Assembly: GCF_024868665.1 (NCBI RefSeq)
Contig: NC_079914.1
Location: 7,716,310 to 7,780,309 of the forward strand
Reading direction: 5' to 3'
DNA: 64,000 bases
From: Triplophysa rosa
Taxonomy: Eukaryota; Chordata; Actinopteri; Cypriniformes; Nemacheilidae
How positions within the stretch are numbered: the first letter of the stretch is position 1; each line of letters opens with the position of its first letter. Positions 26,201 through 38,200 of this stretch are shown piece after piece. Position numbers and translations under genes: made by a program. The notes beneath the pieces were generated by a model, which saw only the letters and a list, made by a program, of their open reading frames with translations, was not told where the DNA came from and did not search any database.

Positions 26201-29200
26201 ACCCGCCGCGACAAGTGATTTTTTAACGCGACTTGACAGAAAAAGAAGCCCAAGGTCGCGTATTATAAGCGGACTTGGCAACTATGGTCAAAGTATGTTC
26301 TGTGCACCTTTTGTGGGCGGAGTTTGGAGGAGAGACGTGAACTGAAATGGTTGTCAGTCAGCATCAGTCAGAATTGCTTGCATTGGATGTTTTTTTTTTT
26401 CTTTAAATCTTTTTGCAATGTAGCCTATCATAATCCAACAGTTTTCTTTTATTCCTATTTTTAGCTTATAGGCCTAATGTGGAATGACACTTTTTAATGA
26501 AGTGTTTTGTTGTAGGGGTACAGAGTAACTTACATTACATTCTTTTAGCAGTCAGTTATAGGCCTAATTAATATAGGCTATTCATGAAGGGAGAGAATTT
26601 TTTGTTTGAATTTACTTTGTTTTGCTCAATTTTATATTAAGTTGTATTGTATTTTATTGAAAAGCAAGACAAATTATAAAAAGCACATTTTGACTATTCA
26701 TTTAGACCAGGGGTGTCAAACTCATTTTAGGGTAAGGGCCGGATGGAAAGAAAAGTGACAATGTGCGGGCCGAATCACCTTTCTTAAACCATATTGCACC
26801 AAATTACAAATTAATGAGCAAAAAAATAGAAAATACTGTTCTGTAAAAGGTGCATTTAATAAATCCTCAGAACTGTTCAATAACACTCTTATTCCTCTTT
26901 GAAAAAAATAAAATGTTGTTTAAGTAAAGGCAATCAAAACCCTTTCCTTTAAATATGAATATTTTTTGTCAGATACTTTTTAAACTAGTAATGACAAAAT
27001 AAGAAAAAATGCAACAGACTCTATTTGTGTACAGACGCGTTACATTAAATATGAACCATACAAGCTATACAATATAAGTCACTAACTAGAAAAACTGCCT
27101 TAACATATTTAACAACTCAGTAGTACAGTAGTACAACTTCACTTTAGATATGAACATTAAATATATACTATAAATTTCCTTTAACAAAGAAAAATATATA
27201 GATCGCATCTGTAATGCATTAAGTTTGACTTCATAAAGCAGACGCATGATTTTAATTCCTCCTTCCTGACACCTGACATCTCTTCTCTTCAACCAGTGCA
27301 TCCACATCAGCAACCAGTTTTTGAGCAGTTGCCACTCTCATAATGTCATTTAGATGTCTGTGTGTGAGTCGAGAGTGCAGGTTGGACTTGTTAATGTTCA
27401 TTACCGAAAATGCCTGCTCACAGAGGTATGTAGTCCCGAACATGCTGAGAATTTTAGACGCAAAACCTGTCATTTTGGGGAACGTCGGTCCGAGGTGTTG
27501 GTAAAATATATCCACAGTGACCATTGCGAATTTGTCTTTCAAAGATGTGTTGCACTGCAGTTCGATTAGTTCCAGTTGGAGTTCCTCCGGTACATCTGTT
27601 GCGCTCGCAGTAAACGGTGAACGGAAGAGAGAGAATTCCTTCTCAAGTTCACTGAAGACCTGGAAACGATGCTGAAATTCATTCTGCAGACCAAGAATTT
27701 TTTCTTTGTATTTGTCCATGTTGTCTTTGTCGTGAGCGGTGTGCACAGATTTTAAAGTGGGAAAATGAGCTGGGTTGCCTTGGGAAAGCTGTGTCGCCCA
27801 CAGATCTAGTTTCATCTCAAATGCGCGAATGCAATCGTAATATTCGGTCACGACTTTGTTGCGGCCTTGAATCTTAGTATTGAGCACATTTAAGTGCTCA
27901 GTTACGTCCACCATAAAAGCAAGATCACGAACCCACTGGGGTTCATCCAGCGCAGTCACAGGTTTTCCCTTGTCTTTCATGAACTGACTGATTTCTGCGC
28001 GCAGTTGAAAGAAACGTTTGAGTACGGCTCCCCTGCTCAACCAGCGAACTTCGGTGTGGTAGGGTAGACTGTGAGAAATAGTTTTTTCAGATAAAAAGGC
28101 CTCAAATTGCCGATGGTTGAGCCCCTTTGCTCTGATGAAATTGACCGTTTTTATTACCACATCCATAATATTGTCCATTTTTAGGGTTTTGCCACACAAA
28201 GCTTCCTGGTGTAATATACAATGAAAATTCCAGAATTCCTGGGTTGGGTTCTCTTTTTGAATTTTCTCTTTTAATTTTGTTACCACGCCTGCCTTTTTCC
28301 CGACCATGCATGGAGCGCCATCCGTTGCCACACTAACAGCGCGACTCCAATCAACCTCCAGTCTATCCAGAGCACCAATGAGGCTGGAGTAAATGTCGTT
28401 GGAAGTAGTCCTGTCTGTCATCGGAACCAGCTCGACAAATTCTTCTGTGATGTTCAAAGATCCATCAACTCCACGAATAAATAACCCCAGCTGAGCTACG
28501 TCGTTAATATCAGTACTCTCATCGAGTGCTATAGAGAAAGCAATGAATGACTTAACTTTGTCTTTCAGCTGACGGTTCAGGTCTCCTGCAAGGTCCTCAA
28601 TTCTTTCAGCCACAGTATTTCTTGACAAGCTAATACTGGCAAATGCCTGTTTTTTCTCAGGACACACAAGCTCCGCCGCCTTTACCATACACTTCTTGAC
28701 AAATTCTCCCTCTGAAAACGGCTTTGACGCCGCTGCGATTTCGTTAGCAATCAAATAGCTGGCCTTTACAGCTTCATCCGTCCCTGTTCTTTTTGTGAAC
28801 ATTGATTGCTTTTTTTTCAAAGCTAAAGCTAAATTATTTACTTTTTCTGTTCGGAGCTGTCCAGTGTATTTATCATATTTCTCTGCGTGTATCTCATAGT
28901 GCCGTTTAATATTGTACTCTTTTTGCACAGCCACGGCTTGTGAGCAGATTAAACATACCGGTCTGCCGTTGACCTCACAGAAGAAATACGTCTCCTTCCA
29001 TTTCTCCTGAAACATCCGCCCTTCCAGATCAATTTTTCTTTTTTTGGACATTTTTAAAATCACGAATCCTTGCCGCGCAATTTAGCCGTATGTTTTCGAA
29101 ATTTAGGCGCCGCTTTAGAATGCGCATGCTTGTTAGGGGTTCCGGCAGAAGCCCAATTAAATGATCAATGATAAAATAAAAAAGGAATAAAACCAAACAT

Positions 29201-32200
29201 AATATGGCAGCGAAAAACTAGCCATAAACTTTATTTAATAAAAAGTAAAAAATAATAATAAACTTTTATTTCATATTTGTATTATTTTTCAAATCATCCC
29301 GTGGGCCGTATTAGACGTCTTATGGGGCCGTATTCGGCCCGGGGGCCGTACGTTTGACACCCCTGATTTAGACAATTCAGGCTTAATAAATGGAAGAAAT
29401 GCAAAAAAACATGTTCGGTGTTCGGTATTATTCGGCCTTCGGCCAAGTGTTTCACATCATGTTCGGCTTCGGCCAAGAATTTTCATTTCAGTGCATCGCT
29501 AAAGTTTATTAAATTAACATTTTTCCATGGCATTGTAAGTGCCATGGTGCTAAATTGTTGTAGGTGGTTTCCAGGACGGTACAATACGGTTGCTAGGTGG
29601 CTCTAGGTGGTTGCTTAGCTGCGTGAGGTCAGAATAACCCACTTCTAAGTATGGCTTGGGTCCTTCAGTATAAGTCTAAAGTATTTTTTCTCCAGCTTTT
29701 GTGATTGTAAAAAAAACACTAAATGTAGAACTTGAGGTGTGTCCCAAATGTTGCACTATACAAAGCCATTTTGTAGTATAAATAGTGTGAGTAGTGGATT
29801 CACATTGAGAAATCTCAAGAAAGAAGTGCACTTTAAGTACCTGGATGTTGCACGTTTTTAACAGAAAATATGAAGTTTGGAACTCTGGACACTTCGTGTA
29901 CTCAACGGTCACAGTTTCGCATATGTTGCGAAAGGGAGGGCGTGGCTAGATGCTGCTCGAGCAAAGTTCTCATGCGGAGTGATTATGCTTCAGTCTGATG
30001 GTGTCAGAAGTCATGCTGGGCAAAACAGATGAAATTTACAAGAAATGTACAAGAAATAAATAATTTTTATTGACACGCATTGTGCAGTGTGATTGACGTC
30101 ATTTGCGCTCGTCTGGAAAACCGATTGATGTCTGGTTAGTATAAAACCGTTTGGTATTCCATTTGAGATGATACTACACTTCTAAAAATCAGACACAAGA
30201 TGGTTGAGGGCATAGTTTAAGTGCATAGTGCGTAGTATGTCATTTGGGACACAACTTTAAATTGTGTGGGAAGACAATTGCACTATATAGTTTTAAACCA
30301 CAGCCTAAAAGTTTGTCCACGTTTGAGTCTTCCATGTTAAATTTGAACAACCTGAAATATGTATTCAAAAACATCTGATACCTTTTTAAAATAGCAGAAT
30401 AACATATTTTTCTGACTTTGGATTTCACACACCAGCCTTTGACAGGTCTGGGAGCCAAGAGGCTTTTTGCCATTTGACCCCACCTTGTTAAATAACCTGA
30501 TTGGCGCTCAGCTGTGTCTAGGGTTCAGAGCCAGCTAACACTTTGGTGGGAGTGTGCTGTTGCACTAACAGTGCCACTGTGCCTAAGATGGTGTTGATTG
30601 GTCATTACTCATAATGGCTACAGTCGTATGCCCTGGATAGTTTGCGCATGGTTTTCTCATACTTTATATCATGCAGACTCTATTCGGTTTGATCTGCCCT
30701 CATTATACTCCTGCAACTTCATCGAGGCTCCTTAGTTTCCACCTTGCCAGCATCACTCATACAAAACTTAATGATGGAGAAAAGCTTTAGTTTGAATTCA
30801 TGGGATAACTTCCCACTTACCCTTTCGTAGAACTGAATTCAGTTTGACCCCGTAGTTATGCGAGTTGAGCAGAAACTGATTTTCACTTCAAAATTCTTAC
30901 AGTCAGTACTCTGCCTGCTTTTTCTTGCTATGCTGAAGAGTCTCATTAGTTGCGTACAGTCTGAAGCTGTTCCACTGAGGTTGTGAATACATGAATTTAT
31001 GATTATGATGGAAGTTTTGCCAAATTCGCCAGTGCTGGAGTTGATAGCTGCACTCTTTTTTTCCCCAAACGTCATCTAATGCTGAACTTTGTAAGCATTT
31101 TAAGATATTGGTTATGCTTCTGTTTTTAGGTGAAGTGTGTAGGTTAAAATGCTTTTCCTAGCCCAGATTATTGTGCTGTGACAACGAAATTCCCCAATAG
31201 TTTAAAGTAAAATTACAATGCCCTATTCACTTAGAAGAGCAGAGAACCTGAAGTGTATACTTTGAAGGGAGCAGGGAATTAATGTCTCGTGGCTATTAAA
31301 AGCAACCTACGCGAAGACATGTGTCACTGCTGAATTATTTTTAATCTAAAAGTTGATAAATAAAACCTCAAATATTGTTCCTACTGTCCCATAGTTCCCT
31401 TGCGTTGGCCCAAGTCAATAGTTTTGATTCCCACGAAAGTTGAATTCTTGTATTTGTGGTACTACTTTTTCTTTGTGTAGTATTTATGTATAAACAGTCA
31501 AAGGTATTAAAAGACTGTTTCCTGTTCATATATTGATGTGATGAGATGTAATGCTGGTTTCAAAATGAATCACAAGGGCAGATTGCTAGATTGTTGGTTT
31601 GTTTTGTGCTTATGTGGCATGCTTTAGCTCTACAGATAACTGGCAGTCTTTATTCCAGCTGTATGGCAAGCTCAATAATGAAGTGTCCAATGCTGGCGAG
31701 TGAAGATCAGCTAATTTGACGGGAACAGTCAGGCCCCGCAGGGTCTCTGCCTTCTTCTTAGGTGTTTTGACCCGATGCATCCTCTCTCACAGCCTGCACG
31801 GGACCTGTTCTGCAACATGCAGATGGTTGTTTTGCGTGTGGATGGCAGCAGGTTAGATCTGCTGATTGGTGCAGTCTGAGGCAGCATACCGCAGGCTTCG
31901 TCACTATGCTGTGACATCCAGACTTCCTTGTTTTTTTTTTAAAGATTAGTTTTTTGCCATTTTGGCTTTAATTGTACAGCTTTTAGTGGTAGAGAGGACA
32001 GGAAGCGAAGTGGAAGAGAGAAGGGTGTGGGTTCGGGAAAGGACCACGGGACGGGAATCGAACCCGGGTCGCCCCGATGCGCAACCGCGCCACATGTCGG
32101 AGCACTGCCCACTAGGCTATCGGCTCCGACCAGACTTCCTTGTTTAAGTGCACCATTGCAGTCTGTATGTAAGAACATGGAAAGACTTCTTGGCAGGTCT

Positions 32201-35200
32201 ATTGGAAATGACATAGAATCTTGGGATGTGGTAAATAATGAAATATGCTGATTTAGATTATTGTATTGTGTCATTTCATACTGTACACAGTATAAAGTCT
32301 AAACCTAGGGAGGTAGTTTGCATTTATGTGGGACAATGTGTACTGATTTTGATTTTCTGAGGCCATATTTGAGCAACAATGCAGGCGTCTGCTTGTTTGG
32401 AGTCTGCTTTTACCCAGATTCATTGTATATTTTCTCTTGATCTGAGTTGTACAGTAGCAGCAAGTGTTTTGTTCCCACCAAGATTCTTGTTGTTGATTAA
32501 CATTCACTATTACGTTGGCATTTTGAAAGTCTACTATAAAAAATATTCATTTAAATTTTTTATATTATTAATTGGAGATCAGATAAAAGCTATTTTTTGG
32601 ATAGTTTACAAACATCTAATGATCAGGACCGATATATCCTGTCAATCAAAAAATTTGTGCTCTGTATTTAGAAAACATTAAGAAACCACCAGTTTGATGT
32701 TCAATATTAACAGTCATTATATGAATTAATAACATTCAGACAGGTAAGAAATGTTAATTTCATTTTCAGAATTGGTATCACTCTGAATAATCGGCTATCG
32801 GTATTGGTTGTGAAATTTAACGATTCATCATTTTTGCCGATTAATCTGGACCGATAATGATAATTTGATCTATCGTCAATGGGCAATAATCCCCAACCGA
32901 TAGTTTTCCTGGTTGCGTTTGTTCCGTGTGCGTATATGCGCAGAAATGACAGCGACGGCACAATCGGCTAATGTAAATAACATTAGTTTTAATGTAAAAA
33001 AACAAGCATGTAAACCCGACAATATACAGTATATTGTAAAACAACCCAGTATCATGCCGAAGCGTGTAACAGACACGCCGGTCCACTCGAGGATGCGTGT
33101 CAGTGTCACGATTTGCCACCTCTAGGCGTGAAAATGACACAAATGTATGAAGGTCGAGTACCAGCAGGGGGCGACAATTTCCTCAGTGCCAACAACCGTA
33201 ACGTTAACAATACCATATATTCTATTATATTGGGGTGTAATAGTTTTTAATCAGACATCGTATTTTGTGTACATTTATTGTTTCGTAGGCGCATTTAAGG
33301 CGTATTTGAGCACGTGACCCGACCCCATCCCACCCCTAAACCTAATAGTTTGTAACTTATAAATATAAAACATAACACATAACAGGCAGATATGGCTACA
33401 GATGCAGTTTATTAAAAAAGTGCAATTATTCCAAGCCTTCCGAGGCTGAAGAACAGACCCAAATGCGATCCCCTTTTCTGTCTGCCATAAAACTCTGAAC
33501 CGGACCGGCTGCTGCGATTTAAAAAATCCCGCCGGTGTCACAATGTTGACAGTGAAAGCTTTGTCTCTCATGTGTCTTGTGACTGGTTGCGTCATTACGT
33601 TTGCTTACGTCATGATACGGCATTGGGTGTCCTGCTCAGATTGCGTCACATACTTTCAAATAAAACGTGACTGCGTGCATTCCTGGAGTACGATCGTCAG
33701 TGATTAAAACCTGCTGTGCTCACACAATGATATCGTACTGCTTAAAAAAACTCTGAATGCAACGCGACCTGTTTGTAATGCTTTTATATTGTTTTTGGTT
33801 CAAGCAATATTGTTTATTGTTGTCACACACTTCATTGCTATTTTACTTTGTGTTATGTTTTGATTCTGAATAAATCAATAAAAAACTATTGTTAATTAAT
33901 CATTATCAGCAGGTACTGACCACCTTAGTTATCGTTATCGGCAAAATCCAATAAGGGTCAACCTCTATTAATTATTAGTTTAACAACATTTGCTTGGAAG
34001 ATGAGACCATGTGCTTATCCTCTAAGCATTAATAAAACTTCACCACCACATATTTCTGTTCGCACAGTAACCTTAAGAGCCAACTAGGCTTGCTATATCT
34101 GCTCACTCCTCATTTTTCAAAAATTGTAATATAGACCTTATTTTGGCTATGTTCACGTGTGGATTGAGTTGTGGCAATTTTTCGAGTCGTGGCCTCTTTT
34201 TGGGCTCCAGCCCACTTTTCACCACTAAATGTAGGTCAGTCCCACTGCCTGTCTTTGTGGAGGCTTTGCCATGCTTTTTGTCATAGGCTGTCATGTGACT
34301 CATCCATGAGGTCTTTTGTTGTCACACATGAAACTGTGTTCTCTCACTTGATTGGCTTCTTCTCTGATTCAGTGAGTGTCATATGGCATTAGCATATAAT
34401 CATTAGTTAGGTATGTGAGCACACCCCTCTTGTTTTGAAGTCATAGCACACAGGAGTCATTCATCTTTACTTTGAGACAGCTGCTTATTGAAGACATGCA
34501 ATTACATACTTGACAATACGTCACTAGGCTTTTAAGAATCTTTGCACACTGTTTTTCAAACTATTTTGTGTAAACGTACTATACAAATCATCAGTTTTAA
34601 CTAATTGCAGTTCTAAAATTTCATTTTTACGTGATTTTAGCGATGATGTTGTGTTTGCAAACTTCTTTCTTGCATTTATTCGCATTCTAAATTGTGATTA
34701 GTCTTTTTCTTCTGACATCCATTACAGCTGCCATGTGCGACAATGTGGCTGTTACGATGCCTTTATTTACATCATACAAACCCTAAAACCTCAGCTACCT
34801 GAAATTTTAGCATTATTCTCCTTTCACTGTCTTAAAAGCCAGTCCCGTTTAAAAAATGTCCTTATTCTGGCACTTAATATCAGTGATAGATCAGTTCTGA
34901 TAGATCCTTATCTCAGTCATAAAACACATTCTCTGTCCAAAGCCTAATTGTCATATGTTTTAATAGATAATTGATTTTTTTCTGCTAGGTATCATATTTT
35001 TAGATGTGTGTATGTATAATGTGTGAGGCAGATGGTGCGAGCATATGGTTTGCAACTTGTGATTACCTGCTGCAACCCCTTTCCAGCTTCTCTCCTCGCT
35101 CACCCAAACCGAGTGGCTGCCCCCCTTTAAGAGCTAAAGACATTTTAATGTCCGTGAGATGTAGCCTAGCTTGAGATAAGGCAGCTTTATGACTGTTGTG

Positions 35201-38200
35201 ATTAGCTCGGTGGTACCTCCAGAGCACCTCAACCACCCTCTTCCGTGTGTACCGTGCATATAAATTACAGTTGAGTCAGGAGTTAAGGTGTGATTTGCAA
35301 GGCAGATTGCTTGAATGTTCTTTATTCTCTTAGTGGTGAAATGGCTTTCTTTCCCACCACGTGCTAGCTATGAGCCTAACCAAATGGTATGCAAAAATGA
35401 AAAAAAAATCTTTCACATTTAGACAGTTGATAAACATTCCCGGGATTGGACATGTATTGTGACAGACTGCGCTAATATACAGTGATATGCCGGGACTGTC
35501 ACATAGCCGACATCCATATGCTGCTCCACTCAATCATGAAGCTGTGAAATTGGGTTGCACCCCAACTAGCTTCAAGAATCGAGATTTTTTTCCTCTCTCT
35601 CTCTGTGCTGTTTCTCTGGCGGTTTTCTGAAAGCTATAAGTGTATGTAAAATATGCAAATGAATTGACACAGGCTTTTGACAAATTGTCACACTGTGCGG
35701 TAAAATGCGGGAATAATCAGCTTTTGATATTTGTTGGAGAGTCTATTTGCTGGCTTTGTGGGAAGCCTATTTTTTCTATTTCTTCCTATGTAGTATTTTT
35801 GGATTAGTACCGTACATTTTATTATAGTATACAATATTATTATACTACAGAATAGGGCTGCACGATAATGGGTAAAATTATAATTTGCTCAATTTTAATC
35901 ATGATTATTAATCACGATTATTCTGTCTGTTGAGTACTTCATTTCACTTCCGCATATTCGTTACACTTTACAGTAGTGGTGCAACGGATCACAAAACTCA
36001 CGGTTCGGATCATTTTACGGATTTTGGTTTAATCTGTTGGTCACATGCATTCCGAACCGTAGAGCACGATCCATACTTCACCCCTACTTTACAGTCAATC
36101 AATACGTTATAATTTGCCAGGAAATTAACTTTGGCAAAACACTTTGGCAAAGCGCTCTGTCATCCGTGTACTCAGCCACAAAAATAATTATTTCTGAGTT
36201 TATCATGACGATGTTTTGTTCTTGCTATTAACACATTAATATTGCGACGGAGGCAGAAATCGTAATCACAATTAATTGTGCAACCCTACTGTAGAAGTTA
36301 AACCTTGGATAAACATTAGTAACTATTGTATATACAATAGTTAGGATCGTTATGATTAGTATTTTCTTAGACTAATGTGAGTTTTGTGACGCTACAGACT
36401 CTTCGTAAGATAATGTAGTTGTAAGTTTGTGAACTTGAAACGTGTAAGGTTGATCTTGACAGCTTGACATGTTTTTATTAGCTCAAAAAAATTATTATAC
36501 AATATAAAAATATAATTGTATGTCCTATGGACACAGTCTTGATCATCTATTCAATTAACAACTCAACATTCAGGGTACATGTGAACTGTTGGGTTTCTCT
36601 TTTCACAGAGAGGTTCACAGGCAGTAAATGATCAGTTTGATACTTTAAAGAAGCATATCATTGCAGTATAGTATATCCTTTTTAAGGCTCTTGCCAACTA
36701 AAGTAGCATGAAATGTAATGCTATTTGTGGCATCTGACAAAAAAAGAGTAAGGGGGGAAAAACATTTTAAAATGACTGAGTGTTTTCTTTCTCTTCAAGC
36801 TTGAAAGATGCCTGCTAATCTGCTTACCCTTTTAATTGTGAGATCCGGGGGCAGAGCTGCTCGAAGCTAGAATAAAGTTACTGATCCAGAAGTAAACTGA
36901 TGACCACAGTTATTCCTTGCTTTTGGCTCCCAAACACTGCTCTCCCTCCCCTCTCCACTCCCCTTCATTCTGAAGGGGAAGAAAAAAGCTCCTTGTACCA
37001 ACAATAGAATTTTCTTTTTTGCCATATGTTCGGTTGACATCTTCATCAGGTTCACAGCGGGTTACCTTAGTTAACGTTCACTCCACTGCTTGATGGGATT
37101 TTCGACCAGTTTCTTGAGTAGCTGGCTCAAAGTCTAGACGGGCCCCTAAAGACGAGCGGGACGCTTCCAGCACGCTAGGCACAATGACATTATTGAGGAC
37201 GTGGAGGAGCTGGTGCTTCCTCTAACCGGCTGCCTCTTTACACGGACCTGTTCGGGCACAAAGACAATGGCTTTGTTCTTGGGAATGGTGTGGGTTAATC
37301 CAGACCTCTACATACTGTGAAATAAATCTTTTATAGATGAACGAAAGAAGGTGGGGAAGAAGAAAAGGTTTTCCAAGGAGGTTGCGAGTTCAGCATTTTA
37401 ACCTTTGGCAGAGACTTGGACGAGCAGAAGGAGGAGGCACGGAGACTGGGTACAAAGACGAAAAATGGACTAGGCCTTAGTTAAATTAGGATAATTCAGT
37501 TGTTTAAAAAACCATAATTTACAAAAAAATACAAACATTACTATGTGGATCTTGAGACGACACAAAACAATCGTAGTGATATATTTTAAGATATGTCAGT
37601 GCAAATTGTTTTCGATCAAGGCATCTCTAACATTTAAGTTAGTCTGAGACTAGGCTTAAGCCCTGTCCGGGAAACTGCCCATAAAAATGTCTTGGACACG
37701 GTTTACAACATCTGCATCCTACGGTTGTTCCTGAGAATTAAACCCAGGTGTTTAGGCAACATAAGAGTCCAGAGACATGAAGTTCATGGCCTTTGTTTAC
37801 ACAGCCAGAGTGCCAGATGTCATGTGATCCACATTGAAAAGCGCTGTGTTATTTATTTGATCTTGACAGTACAGTTATGTAGAGACAGATTTTGGACCAG
37901 TGAGATTTCACTGTGGGTATGACAAATATACTTTTGCATTTGCAAGTGCTTGAAACAGAAATAAAATTTAAATTGGAAGAGCGAGCTTTTTTCCTTGTTG
38001 TTTTGACACGTCATTTCAGGTTGATACACAGTGTTATATTTGAAAACTCAACGGACCGTCTCCTTTGCCCAGTGGGTTCCACAGTTTGGTCTCTACTGTG
38101 ACAATATGTACTACTATGATAATGACACCTCACATATTCATGATACCTTGTTGACACAATTTATTAAACACAACTCCCTCCCAAGGAGCCATTAAGGTAC

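Larger units (their letters stand above)
25318..29501. mobile_element. older hAT-like element, host of two nested insertions
   Basis: The left end TAGGGATGCACCGAATGTTC and right end CAGTGCATCGCTA are imperfect inverses. The flanks AAATTTAT (25310-25317) and AAGTTTAT (29502-29509) differ at one base, as expected of an aged 8-bp duplication. GTTCGGC and TTCGGCC motifs lie inside both ends. A SINE-like repeat and an intact hAT element now occupy its interior, so its own core is small. Confidence 0.7.

Noticed and set aside
27252..29063. A host gene GTF2IRD2 or EPM2AIP1.
   Set aside because: The frame sits exactly between matching inverted ends with an 8-bp duplication and lacks the I-repeats of GTF2IRD2, so it is a transposase.
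32035..32127. A functional tRNA gene.
   Set aside because: The A and B boxes are part of a longer SINE with tail and target duplication, and no clean acceptor stem closes the cloverleaf.
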